Positions 27,901 through 35,149 are shown, counted from the first letter of the stretch. The stretch is DNA of 38,650 nt from an uncultured Bacteroidota bacterium (GCA_903919535.1 CAIXIP010000341.1:1-38650); one strand, 5' to 3'. Notes: generated by a model from the sequence alone, not told the origin. Program-made: numbers and translations.

Positions 27901-29032
27901 AATATGCTCCTCCACTAAAACTTGTATCATATGCATTGGGAGTTACAGGAAAATCGCTAGACCCTGTTGCCCCAAAGAGCATTAATTCATTTTGAGAATT
28001 TACAATTAAGCTGCTTACAATTTCGGTACCTACAGCTCCTCCAATATAAGTTGCATATTGTAAAAAAATGCCGGACGAATCATATTTTGTAATAACCACA
28101 TCCGTTCTTGCATACTGTACAATTCCGTTATATGTTTCATCATAAGCTCCCAGTGTGACTGGGTACCCTTGGTCGAAACATGTTCCTCCTCCATATAAAT
28201 TTCCAGCATCATCATACGTTGCTGTCATCCCAAAATTATCAGCAGTTGAACCTGATGAACACGCAAAAACTAATATCGGATCAATAACCAATTCTACATT
28301 TTTGTCATAACCTTTTGGGAATCGGAAACTCACTGTTGTGCCGTCCAATTCAAACTCACATGGTACTTCTACTTTTTTTCCATCTATAAATTGATAGGCG
28401 TATGGCTTCTCTTCGATAAGCTCATTAAGACTGGTTTTTATTCGTAGTGATTTTTTTTCTACTGAAATTTTTTCTAATCCTTCATACTGAAGTTTTATTT
28501 CATTGGCGCTTGCCAAAGGGGCAACAATAAAATTATACTTCAAACTATTTTGCAAACCGAGTATTTGCAAATCAATTCCATCATAAAGATCTTTATAGTT
28601 TACTTCTTTATAGTTTTTTACATTTCCAGCCCATTTGCTTTGATCCTTTCCGATAAAAAAATTGCAATAATCGTGAGTTATTTGTTTAGCTGATGTTAGA
28701 GGCTCCTTTAATGAATTAACAAATGTCATGCGGAATGCGTGAGAACGAATACCACTCATTTTTGCTGATGTTGAAGAACGTTGCTTTTTAACATGCTCTT
28801 TTCGCAGAGTTTCTTTGTCGTAAAAATTATAGGTAAAACAATTTTTTTCAAGGAATAAAACACCGCCATCAAGTTGAGCTTGGAAAAGTACTTTTTTATC
28901 CCATTGTGATTTATTTTCAGTGAATTTGATAGCGCTTTGAGGCACAGGATGCTTAATACCAATAGAAAAACCAACCTTGATAAAGGCAAATAGAAATACA
29001 AGAAGCAAATATTTTCTACTGGAATGCTTCAT
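24971..29032 (-). CDS. Giant SBBP/PKD/Ig-like surface protein with type B T9SS (CHU_C) tail
   Basis: A 1353-residue paralog of the following gene. It has a signal peptide (MKHSSRKYLLLVFLFAFIKV region), the same N-terminal domain (IKFTENKSQWDKKV), SBBP propeller repeats to about 780 and an identical block DGFNFYLFVL. After one PKD domain (IWNFGDGSSNSTV, about 800-870) it has about six Ig-like modules of 65-70 residues, each built around a YLWSTG or YNWSTG core with paired cysteines. The last 90 residues are a type B sorting domain (IIWFPNSFTPNANGLND, FNRWGELIFE, GWNGTFKG, ending GHVTVVR). The central modules include a 136-residue unit repeated in tandem. It is the first gene of the T9SS cluster and has its own promoter at 29074-29104. 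Confidence 0.93.
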   Translation of the reverse strand: MKHSSRKYLLLVFLFAFIKVGFSIGIKHPVPQSAIKFTENKSQWDKKVLFQAQLDGGVLFLEKNCFTYNFYDKETLRKEHVKKQRSSTSAKMSGIRSHAFRMTFVNSLKEPLTSAKQITHDYCNFFIGKDQSKWAGNVKNYKEVNYKDLYDGIDLQILGLQNSLKYNFIVAPLASANEIKLQYEGLEKISVEKKSLRIKTSLNELIEEKPYAYQFIDGKKVEVPCEFELDGTTVSFRFPKGYDKNVELVIDPILVFACSSGSTADNFGMTATYDDAGNLYGGGTCFDQGYPVTLGAYDETYNGIVQYARTDVVITKYDSSGIFLQYATYIGGAVGTEIVSSLIVNSQNELMLFGATGSSDFPVTPNAYDTSFSGGAYLMFSSNGTEYPNGTDLYVAKFNNTGTTLLASSFIGGSDNDGANNSSTLVYNYGDYYRGEIQVDNAGNCYIASCTYSSDFPTTAGCPQPIAGGGMDGVVFKMDPSLSSLLWSTYVGGSADDGCYALTLDNLSNIYTTGGTSSINFPVTPGAISTVYHGGITDGFVTKIKNDGTAFLKSTFIGTASYDQSFLIQLDNNYDVYIIGQSEGVMPIIGSVYSNPNSKQFIWKMDNNLSSQLITTVFGNGSGQVNISPSSFLVDNCGNIYVCGWGGNILNGTPTSNMPLTSNALQPTTDGFNFYLFVLTPNAASLLYGTYFGGPLSREHVDGGTSRFDKKGIVYQAVCAGCPGNDDFPVTPGSWPHAIIDATNPTNVNQSWNCNMGVFKFDFQAAGVNANAVISPNDTICLGETINFSNASANAYNYIWNFGDGSSNSTVTSPSHTYSAPGTFIVTLIAIDSSGCLFSDTSHLAITVAPLPNVNIGNDTVLCQTPNLVLNAGTSGTIYNWSTGATTQTISADTVGNFWVEISNGNCTASDTINIQQLNLFSPLGNDTTLCAGQLVTLNAFVSGATYLWSTGVTTPSITVSSAGQYWVKISLATCHTFDTVAINYIPYPIVNLPSSSIICQNDSVLLDAGAPATSYLWSTGDTTQSIFASTGGVFYVTAFNAQCSVSDTATVIQRIIPKLGSDTTLCAGQNVTLNVFVSGATYLWSTGATSSSINVLSSGQYIVTTTLGACQSKDTMDVNFVSYPIVNLPPSIILCPNNSAVLDAGAPAISYLWSTGDTAQSITVSTGGVYTVVVANAQCKTNDTTLVKLILPIAWEKSSTLCDLEKYTLNAGEAGASYIWSTGAITQTIDVTEPGTYWVVMNKDNCILSDTILLDGGLGAGIIWFPNSFTPNANGLNDNFTGKGIDITYFHLTIFNRWGELIFESEKENNGWNGTFKGNPVEQDVYVWKLSYKTKCTQDKLKTKIGHVTVVR
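25450..26267 (-). repeat. Tandem repeat of a two-module Ig-like unit (period 408 bp)
   Basis: Two successive units begin with GNDTTLCAGQ and GSDTTLCAGQ and share FVSGATYLWSTG, then YPIVNLP, then LDAGAPA and SYLWSTGDT. The matching plus-strand words CATAAAGTTGTATCGCTTCC (25833) and CATAAGGTTGTATCGTTTCC (26241) are 408 bases apart, equal to 136 codons. Limits are approximate. Confidence 0.85.
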
Positions 29033-29073
29033 TTACAAAATCAAATGGATTAATTCAAAATCTGTAATACTAC

Positions 29074-29104
29074 CAAAAATAAGCAAAATAGTTAGCAAAA
29101 TCAA
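29074..29104 (-). promoter_or_regulatory. Promoter of the 1353-residue cargo gene and T9SS cluster (TTG-N20-TATTTTTG)
   Basis: The minus strand carries TTG (29104-29102), a 20-base spacer and TATTTTTG (29081-29074), a full match to the Bacteroidota consensus. It is about 42 bases before the ATG at 29032. The bases around the -7 box (CTTATTTTTGGTA) are the same as those before the downstream paralog. Confidence 0.6.
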
Positions 29105-29229
29105 GGGCATCAAGAAATGTGTGCTATGTTCATTACTAACTTAAATTGTTTCTATAATATATACATTCAGCATAAATATTTATGCCTTATTTCATATTGC
29201 AAAAAGAAATCAAAATACTTGATTTAGGT

Positions 29230-29237
29230 TATCTTTG
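29230..29237 (+). promoter_or_regulatory. Putative -7 promoter box of the cytochrome-like lipoprotein gene
   Basis: TATCTTTG fully matches TAnnTTTG and lies 74 bases before the ATG at 29312. No good TTG box is seen at the usual distance. The rest of the 279-base divergent gap 29033-29311 holds the opposing promoter and nothing else I can identify. Confidence 0.35.
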
Positions 29238-29311
29238 ATTATACCAAACAAAGGACGCTTTATGGAAGGTAATTGGTTGCATTGAAAGACATATTAATAA
29301 ACTCACAATAA

Positions 29312-29707
29312 ATGAAAAAACTATTCTTCATTTCAGTTGCATTGCTAGCTTTATCAATCCAGTCGTGCAAAAAGGACTATCTATACGTACAAAAATTTGT
29401 TCCTCCTCCACCTGATCTATCATTTGCAACAAATATTTACCCATTAATGACAAGTTATAACTGCGCCAATTGTCATTCCCCGGGAGATAATTTTCCGGAT
29501 CTTTCTACTTCTCAAAATGCTTATTCTGACATTACAACTGGAAACCCACAACTTATTAATTCAAATCCTGCTTCCAGTCGTTTCTATATTGCAGTAACAT
29601 CGGCTTATAATGGCATTAGTGGTCAAATGCCAACTAATGCACCATACTTAACATCCAATGAACAGGAATTAGTTTTAGCCTGGATCAGCCAGGGGGCAAA
29701 GCCTTAA
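29312..29707 (+). CDS. Small lipoprotein with a single cytochrome-c-like heme motif
   Basis: A 131-residue protein with a lipoprotein signal (MKKLFFISVALLALSIQSC, lipidated cysteine at 19). A short proline-rich linker (VPPPPD) precedes a CANCH heme-attachment motif (C51, C54, H55). A later methionine in GQMPTNAPYL (M106) is in the right place to be the distal heme ligand, and the end ELVLAWISQGAKP resembles the closing helix of cytochrome c domains. This fits small membrane-anchored c-type cytochrome-like proteins of Bacteroidota, often annotated only as hypothetical. Whether heme is bound is inferred. No redox partner gene is adjacent; the gene ends just before a hairpin terminator. Confidence 0.82.
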   Translation: MKKLFFISVALLALSIQSCKKDYLYVQKFVPPPPDLSFATNIYPLMTSYNCANCHSPGDNFPDLSTSQNAYSDITTGNPQLINSNPASSRFYIAVTSAYNGISGQMPTNAPYLTSNEQELVLAWISQGAKP

Positions 29708-29740
29708 GATCGTCTGGCACATTTGACACCCCTAAAAACA

Positions 29741-29771
29741 AAACCCTTGAAAGTATTATTTTCAAGGGTTT
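29741..29771. terminator. Bidirectional rho-independent terminator
   Basis: A perfect 12-bp stem (29741-29752 with 29760-29771; AAACCCTTGAAA) with a 7-base loop is followed by a T-run on the plus strand, and by TTTTT on the minus strand. It closes the lipoprotein gene from the left and tRNA-Cys from the right. Confidence 0.9.
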
Positions 29772-29779
29772 TTTGGTTG

Positions 29780-29850
29780 AGGTCCCGTGCGGATTCGAAC
29801 CGCAGTAGGAGCTTTTGCAGAGCTCAGCCTAGCCACTCGGCCACAGGACC
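29780..29850 (-). tRNA. tRNA-Cys (anticodon GCA)
   Basis: The minus strand folds into a complete 71-base cloverleaf: acceptor stem GGTCCTG with CGGGACC (one G-T pair), D stem GCC/GGC, anticodon stem GAGCT/AGCTC with loop CTGCAAA giving anticodon GCA (29818-29816), and T arm TGCGG TTCGAAT CCGCA. The unpaired base 73 is U, the known identity element of tRNA-Cys. CCA is not encoded. A TACCTTTG promoter box lies just upstream. Confidence 0.97.
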
Positions 29851-29868
29851 TTTTGTTTTTAAGTTTGG

Positions 29869-29876
29869 CAAAGGTA
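29869..29876 (-). promoter_or_regulatory. Putative -7 promoter box of tRNA-Cys
   Basis: TACCTTTG on the minus strand matches TAnnTTTG and would start transcription about 10-12 bases before the tRNA 5' end. It lies in the 34-base gap after the CWC protein gene, so the tRNA can be made on its own. Confidence 0.45.
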
Positions 29877-29884
29877 ATAAATAT

Positions 29885-30079
29885 TTATTTATTTGGAAGC
29901 TTACTCGAAAATTGTATCTCAAATGTTTTTAGGCATCCCGGACATAAACAGTTATCGTAGTGTTCTTTTAAGTAGTTTAACGCTTCCATATTCAACTCTA
30001 CCTTTTCGCACCAGCAGCCCGTTTCTTCATTTTTACAGGAAAATGGTTCAGAACATTTCGAACATTTTTTGACAGACAT
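29885..30079 (-). CDS. Cysteine-rich CWC family protein
   Basis: A 64-residue protein with eight cysteines (6, 9, 15, 22, 24, 44, 46, 49) in the pattern CSKC...C...CWC...CLCPGC. This matches the small Cys_rich_CWC family, named for its Cys-Trp-Cys motif, and probably forms a zinc-binding fold in the cytoplasm; its biological role is not known. There is no signal peptide. It lies 39 bases downstream of folB in the same direction and is probably the last gene of the gltX-folB transcript, followed 34 bases later by tRNA-Cys. Confidence 0.88.
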   Translation of the reverse strand: MSVKKCSKCSEPFSCKNEETGCWCEKVELNMEALNYLKEHYDNCLCPGCLKTFEIQFSSKLPNK

Positions 30080-30118
30080 TTTATTCCCCCATACCCCTTC
30101 AATTTAGGGATATTTAAA

Positions 30119-30469
30119 CTATTCTGATATAATAATACTTACACTTTCCACATTCCCATTCATTGGTGGATTAAGCTTAGTGATTTTTAGATCCACTTTT
30201 ATTAATCCCTGTAATTCCTTTTTCAACTCGGTAATTATCCGTTTTCCAACATTTTCAATCAACATGGAACGAATTGACATTTGCTTTTTTACGATATTGT
30301 AAACAATCACATAATCAATCGTTTTTGTAAGGTCATCGGTTTCAGCAGCTTCCGAAAAATCAGTTTCCATTGTTACATCTACGATGTAATTTCCACCAAT
30401 TTTACCTTCCTCTTCCATACAACCATGATAAGCATATAGCTTAATCCCTTCAACAAGTATTTTGTTCAT
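30119..30469 (-). CDS. folB: Dihydroneopterin aldolase
   Basis: A 116-residue enzyme of folate synthesis that splits 7,8-dihydroneopterin into 6-hydroxymethyl-dihydropterin and glycolaldehyde in the cytoplasm. The N-terminal LVEGIKLYAYHGCMEEEGKI contains the conserved glutamate region, LIENVG carries the pterin-anchoring glutamate (E72), and ITKLNPP carries the catalytic lysine (K98). Length is normal for the family. The start codon is one base after the gltX stop, showing tight coupling with glutamyl-tRNA synthetase; no functional link beyond co-expression is evident. Confidence 0.95.
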   Translation of the reverse strand: MNKILVEGIKLYAYHGCMEEEGKIGGNYIVDVTMETDFSEAAETDDLTKTIDYVIVYNIVKKQMSIRSMLIENVGKRIITELKKELQGLIKVDLKITKLNPPMNGNVESVSIIISE

Positions 30470-30470
30470 T

Positions 30471-32003
30471 TTACTTAATACTATTTAATGCTGTTTCCAA
30501 TCGCTTCACAACTTCATCTTTTCCAAGCAATTCAACCATTTCAAATAACATCGGTCCGCCACCAACACCACTTAAACACACTCTGAATAGTTGCATAACT
30601 TGTCCTGCTCCAATGCCCATTTTTTCTGCTGTTGCTTTAAATGTGGCTTCGCTTTCTGCTGCAGTAAACGTAGTTAAATTTTTAAATGCTTCAGCCACTT
30701 CTTTGATGAATCCTGCACTCTGCTCATTCCATCGTTTTTTAATTACATCAGCATCAAATGTTGTTGGTGCAATAAAGAAATAACTACCTCCTGACCAAAA
30801 TTCAGAAACAAAATGTGCTTTTTCTTTTACCAAATTACAAACACCTTCTATAAATTTAGCATCAGCATTAATTCCTTTTTCTTTTAAAATGGGAGAAAAT
30901 AATTCTGCCAATTCTAAATTAGATTTCTTTCTTAAATACTGCTGATTGAACCATTTTGTTTTTTCAGGATCGAATTTAGCACCCGATTTATTTACCCGTT
31001 CAAATGAAAATGCCTGAATCAATTCTTCGAGAGAAAAAATCTCTTGTGTTGTTCCCGGGTTCCAGCCCAGCATAGCTAACATATTTATAAATGCTTCAGG
31101 GAAAAATCCTGTTTCACGATAACCCACATATTTTTCACCGGTTCGTTCATCATACCAATCAAGCGGGAACATCGGTATTCCGGATTTATCACGTTTAGAT
31201 AGCTTTCCATTTCCATCAGGTTTCAATATCAATGGCAAATGCGCTAATAAAGGCATTTTGTCTTCCATCCCTAAATAACGATATATCAATACATGTGACG
31301 GTGCCGAAGGCAACCATTCTTCACCACGTACAGCATGAGAAACCTCCATTTCAATATCATCAACGATATGTGCCAAATGATAAGTTGGCATACCGTCACT
31401 TTTCAATAAAACTTTATCATCCACTTGAGTAGAATTTACAACCACCCAACCACGAATTATATCATGAAAACGAATTTCTTCATTACGAGGAACTTTTAAT
31501 CGAATAACATAAGGTGTGCCTGCATCCATCAATTTCTTCACTTCATCTTCGGACAAGGTTAAGGAATTACGCATGTTTTGACGTGATACTGAATTATATT
31601 GGGGGGCAACAACTTTTGCTGCTTCCAATCGTTTACGCATGGCATCTAATTCTTCGGAAGTATCAAACGCAAAATAAGCGTGCCCACTTGCTATAAGTAG
31701 ATCAGCATATTTTTTATAAATTCCCAATTCTTTTCGTTCACTCTGACGGTAAGGAGCATGAGGGCCGTCACCAAAACCAACACCTTCATTAGGTTCAATC
31801 CCACACCACTTCAATGATTCGATAATATATTCTTCCGCGCCTTTAACATAACGGGTTTGGTCAGTATCTTCAATACGTAATATAAAATCCCCATTGTGTT
31901 TTTTCGCAAATAAATAACTAAACAATGCGGTACGCACACCACCCATGTGTAAACCACCTGTTGGGCTTGGCGCAAAACGTAAACGAACTCTTCTGTTTTC
32001 CAT
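30471..32003 (-). CDS. gltX: Glutamyl-tRNA synthetase
   Basis: A 510-residue class I aminoacyl-tRNA synthetase charging tRNA-Glu. The HIGH-type motif is HMGG at residues 19-22 within FAPSPTGGLHMGG, followed by LRIEDTD. The KMSKS-type motif is KLSKR starting at residue 267. The mid-region GEEWLPSAPSHVLIYRYLG is typical of GluRS, and the C-terminal helical anticodon-binding part is complete. The ATG at 32003-32001 gives the normal family start. A TATCTTTG box lies 18 bases upstream. It heads the gltX-folB-CWC operon. Whether it also charges tRNA-Gln cannot be decided here. Confidence 0.97.
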   Translation of the reverse strand: MENRRVRLRFAPSPTGGLHMGGVRTALFSYLFAKKHNGDFILRIEDTDQTRYVKGAEEYIIESLKWCGIEPNEGVGFGDGPHAPYRQSERKELGIYKKYADLLIASGHAYFAFDTSEELDAMRKRLEAAKVVAPQYNSVSRQNMRNSLTLSEDEVKKLMDAGTPYVIRLKVPRNEEIRFHDIIRGWVVVNSTQVDDKVLLKSDGMPTYHLAHIVDDIEMEVSHAVRGEEWLPSAPSHVLIYRYLGMEDKMPLLAHLPLILKPDGNGKLSKRDKSGIPMFPLDWYDERTGEKYVGYRETGFFPEAFINMLAMLGWNPGTTQEIFSLEELIQAFSFERVNKSGAKFDPEKTKWFNQQYLRKKSNLELAELFSPILKEKGINADAKFIEGVCNLVKEKAHFVSEFWSGGSYFFIAPTTFDADVIKKRWNEQSAGFIKEVAEAFKNLTTFTAAESEATFKATAEKMGIGAGQVMQLFRVCLSGVGGGPMLFEMVELLGKDEVVKRLETALNSIK

Positions 32004-32020
32004 AGTTTTTTTATTTTTCG

Positions 32021-32028
32021 CAAAGATA
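32021..32028 (-). promoter_or_regulatory. Putative -7 promoter box of gltX
   Basis: The minus strand reads TATCTTTG, matching TAnnTTTG, 18 bases before the gltX ATG in a 45-base divergent gap. The expected upstream TTG would fall inside the start of the divergent phosphatase gene and is only partial (TTC). Confidence 0.45.
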
Positions 32029-32048
32029 ATGGTATATTTAAAATCTGA

Positions 32049-34193
32049 TTGAAGAAATTTTTACTGAAAAATTTTTTGCCATTGAAATTCTATTCGAAAT
32101 TTATATTTTTTCTATTCCTGTTTTTCGTAACAGCCTTAAAGTCGTTTTCTCAAACTGACTCATTGGTTTATTACTTCAACCAAAACAAACCTCCTGAAAA
32201 CAAGATGTTGGAGCATTTTGTAAAAGCGATACCGTTAAGTGATTCTACTCCATTTTTAACCTTGGCGCCAAAAATCAATCCAATAGAAAAAAGAGTTCTT
32301 TATTTCCATTTTTTAGGCGAACATTTTTACAATTTGGATAATTATGCTGGAGCAAAATATTGGTATTCAAAATCTTTATACCTAGCTCAACGCACAGCAA
32401 ATAAAAAGTGTATTGCCGATGAATTGATTGCCTTAGGAGACATCTACCGCCTACAAGAGAACAATACCATCGCTTTTACCTATTTATTCGAAGCAATGTA
32501 TTTGTATAAGGAGTTGAATGACAAAAAAAATCTTTGTCATACACTTTCAATTATTGGCGATATCAATAGATGTGTTGAACAGTATGATGATGCAATAAAA
32601 TATTTAACTGAAGCAATTGATATTGCAGAAAAAAATAAATACCTCAATGACGAAGCTTTTTGTTTGAGTTCCCTAGGAAATACTTACCAATTCAAAGGTG
32701 ATTTTCAAGAGGCTATTCAGAATTATAAAAAAGGAGAAGCCATTGCAAAATCAATTAAGGACACTAGTCGAATTGTTGACCTAAAATGTGCAATTGCCGA
32801 TCTATTAATTGAACGCGGCAATTCCAACATCGCAATTTTGTATTTAAAAGAGGGAGTTGAATTATGTCAAAAAACAAACAACCCTTATCAATTAGCATAT
32901 TGTTATATAGGTTATTCAAAAGCTTATTTAAGGCAAAATCAATTCAATAAGGCTATTGAAAAAGGCTTGATGGCATTTGATATTGGAAAAAAATTAAATG
33001 CTTCCGGATTTTGTTCTGATGCTTCAGATGTTTTATACAAATCATATTTAGCAGGTCGTGATTACAAGAATGCATTTTATTATTTAAAATATAATAAGGA
33101 TGCATATGACAGCACAAATAGTAGTGGTCAAATAAAACAACAAGCACAAATCGAATATAATTTTGTTACTGCTTATAAAGAAAAACAAGATAGTTTGATC
33201 CGTTATTCTGTTCAAAAAGAAAAAGATATTGCTTATCAAGCTGAACTGAAACAACAAAAACTTGTTTCATATTTCGTTTCTTGTGGTTTACTGCTTGCGC
33301 TTGCACTGGCTTTCTTCATTTTCAAAGGATACAAACAAAAACAAAAAACGAATGAAATTATTTTAAAACAAAAAGACGAAGTTGAATCTCAGAAAAGAAA
33401 AGTTGAAGAAACAAGCTTAATAGTACTTGAAAAAAACAAAGAAATATTGGATAGCATACATTATGCGAAACGAATTCAATATGCAATGCTAACTTCAAAC
33501 AGTTATCTAAAAAAAATATTACCCGAGCATTTTGTATTATATAAACCTAAAGATATTGTGAGCGGTGATTTTTATTGGAGTATCAAACACAAGAACAAAA
33601 CCTTTTTGGCTGTAGCAGATTGTACAGGACACGGTGTACCTGGAGCTTTTATGAGTTTGCTTGGCATCTCCTTTTTAAATGAAATTGTTATTGAAAAAAA
33701 CATTACTTCTCCTGAAAAAATATTAAATCAATTACGTGAAGAAATTATTAAAGCACTCAACCCCGAAGATGCTTTAGAGGAATCAAAGGACGGAATGGAT
33801 ATTGTATTATGCAGTTATGATTTTGACGCCATGCAACTGGATTTTGCAGCAGCAAATAATTCATTGTATTTGATACGTGATGAAAAACTTTTAGAATACA
33901 AATCAGATAAATTTCCTGTTGGAAAATATCAGGATGAACAATCCTCATTTACCTTACAAACTATATCTTTGCAAAAAAATGATTGCATTTATTCTTTTAC
34001 TGATGGCTTTGCAGATCAGTTCGGAGGTCCACAGGGGAAAAAATATAAATACAAACAATTTAAAGAACAACTTCTAAAAAACCATAAACTGTCGTTTGAA
34101 AACCAGAAAAAACTAATCGACAATGAAATTGAAAATTGGAGAGGAACACTTGATCAAATCGATGATATATTAATGATAGGAATTAAAATTTAA
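32049..34193 (+). CDS. TPR sensor with SpoIIE-type (PP2C) phosphatase output
   Basis: A 714-residue membrane protein. A TTG at 32049 is taken as start because a stop codon lies directly before it and the next residues (MKKFLLKNF...) make a proper export signal; the first in-frame ATG would remove it. Residues about 70-390 are tetratricopeptide repeats facing the periplasm. A membrane segment (about 404-427, YFVSCGLLLALALAFFIF) and a coiled coil follow. The cytoplasmic C-terminal half is a SpoIIE phosphatase: SGDFYW (about 505), ADCTGHGVPGAFMS (about 523), SFTDGFADQ and DDILMIG carry the metal-binding aspartates. Such proteins dephosphorylate anti-anti-sigma or other Ser/Thr-phosphorylated partners; none is encoded nearby. 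The methyltransferase gene starts 4 bases after its stop. Confidence 0.92.
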   Translation: MKKFLLKNFLPLKFYSKFIFFLFLFFVTALKSFSQTDSLVYYFNQNKPPENKMLEHFVKAIPLSDSTPFLTLAPKINPIEKRVLYFHFLGEHFYNLDNYAGAKYWYSKSLYLAQRTANKKCIADELIALGDIYRLQENNTIAFTYLFEAMYLYKELNDKKNLCHTLSIIGDINRCVEQYDDAIKYLTEAIDIAEKNKYLNDEAFCLSSLGNTYQFKGDFQEAIQNYKKGEAIAKSIKDTSRIVDLKCAIADLLIERGNSNIAILYLKEGVELCQKTNNPYQLAYCYIGYSKAYLRQNQFNKAIEKGLMAFDIGKKLNASGFCSDASDVLYKSYLAGRDYKNAFYYLKYNKDAYDSTNSSGQIKQQAQIEYNFVTAYKEKQDSLIRYSVQKEKDIAYQAELKQQKLVSYFVSCGLLLALALAFFIFKGYKQKQKTNEIILKQKDEVESQKRKVEETSLIVLEKNKEILDSIHYAKRIQYAMLTSNSYLKKILPEHFVLYKPKDIVSGDFYWSIKHKNKTFLAVADCTGHGVPGAFMSLLGISFLNEIVIEKNITSPEKILNQLREEIIKALNPEDALEESKDGMDIVLCSYDFDAMQLDFAAANNSLYLIRDEKLLEYKSDKFPVGKYQDEQSSFTLQTISLQKNDCIYSFTDGFADQFGGPQGKKYKYKQFKEQLLKNHKLSFENQKKLIDNEIENWRGTLDQIDDILMIGIKI

Positions 34194-34197
34194 CGCA

Positions 34198-35088
34198 ATG
34201 CAATTACTTACACCACAAAATTTTACGGATTACGAATTAATAGATGTTGGTCATTTTGAAAAACTCGAACGATTTGGTCAATATATTACCATTCGTCCCG
34301 AGCCACAAGCTGTTTGGGATAAAACAATGAACAATGCCGAATGGGAAAAAATAGCACACGTAAAATTTATTTCCAAATCAAGCTCTTCAGGTGAATGGAA
34401 AAAATTAAAACCAATGCCCGACCAATGGAAAATTAGTTATCCTGTTATCGGAAATCAGGAAACGCAAATCTGTTTCCGTTTAGGGTTAACTTCTTTTAAA
34501 CATGTAGGTATTTTTCCCGAGCAAGCAAGCAACTGGGATTACATATTCGATACTATAAAAACAATGCAGACACCTCAACCAAAAGTGTTGAATTTGTTTG
34601 CATATACCGGTGGAGCATCATTGGCTGCTAAAGCGGCTGGAGCTGATGTTACACACGTTGATTCTATAAAACAGGTAGTAACCTGGAGTAAGGAAAACAT
34701 GGATCTTTCCAACTTAACAAACATTCGCTGGGTGGTAGAAGATGCCTTGAAATTTGTAAAGCGTGAAGAAAAACGAGGTAACAAATACAACGGAATTATC
34801 CTTGATCCTCCTGCATTTGGGCACGGACCCAATGGTGAAAAATGGAAATTAGAAGATAATATAAATGAAATGATAAAAGGTGTTTTGAATCTGTTAGATG
34901 ACAAAGAACACTTCCTTATTCTTAATGCATATTCATTAGGATTTTCATCACTCATCATCGAAAATTTATTGAAACAAAAAGCTGGCAATAATTTAAATGT
35001 TGGTGAATTATATCTGCAAGCCACAAAAGGGAACAAGCTTCCGCTAGGCGTTTTTGGAAGATTTAAGAATATTCAAGTATATTCCTAA
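34198..35088 (+). CDS. Class I SAM-dependent methyltransferase, RlmI-like
   Basis: A 296-residue cytoplasmic enzyme. The central SAM-binding motif is LNLFAYTGGASLAAKAAGA (about 130-148), with the acidic VTHVDSIK strand after it. The catalytic motif DPPAFG at about 203-208 is of the type found in 23S rRNA cytosine-5 methyltransferases (RlmI group) and related enzymes. It lacks the N-terminal PUA domain of E. coli RlmI, so the exact target is uncertain; it is often annotated in Bacteroidota as an oxidoreductase or plain methyltransferase. It begins 4 bases after the phosphatase gene and is followed by the palindromic repeat of the DUF559 cassette. Confidence 0.9.
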   Translation: MQLLTPQNFTDYELIDVGHFEKLERFGQYITIRPEPQAVWDKTMNNAEWEKIAHVKFISKSSSSGEWKKLKPMPDQWKISYPVIGNQETQICFRLGLTSFKHVGIFPEQASNWDYIFDTIKTMQTPQPKVLNLFAYTGGASLAAKAAGADVTHVDSIKQVVTWSKENMDLSNLTNIRWVVEDALKFVKREEKRGNKYNGIILDPPAFGHGPNGEKWKLEDNINEMIKGVLNLLDDKEHFLILNAYSLGFSSLIIENLLKQKAGNNLNVGELYLQATKGNKLPLGVFGRFKNIQVYS

Positions 35089-35118
35089 TTGAACCATAAG
35101 AATGATTGTGTAGACGAT

Positions 35119-35149
35119 CTCCCCCTCTTGAGGGGGATAAAGGGGGAGG
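35119..35149 (+). repeat. GC-rich palindromic repeat R1 (left end of DUF559 cassette)
   Basis: The core CCCCCTC-TT-GAGGGGG (35121-35136) is a 7-bp stem with a 2-base loop; a further AGGGGGAG (35141-35148) can instead pair with CTCCCCCT (35119-35126), so two folds compete. It is the same unit as R3 in inverted orientation, differing in the short spacers. The base content contrasts sharply with the AT-rich surroundings. Confidence 0.88.
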
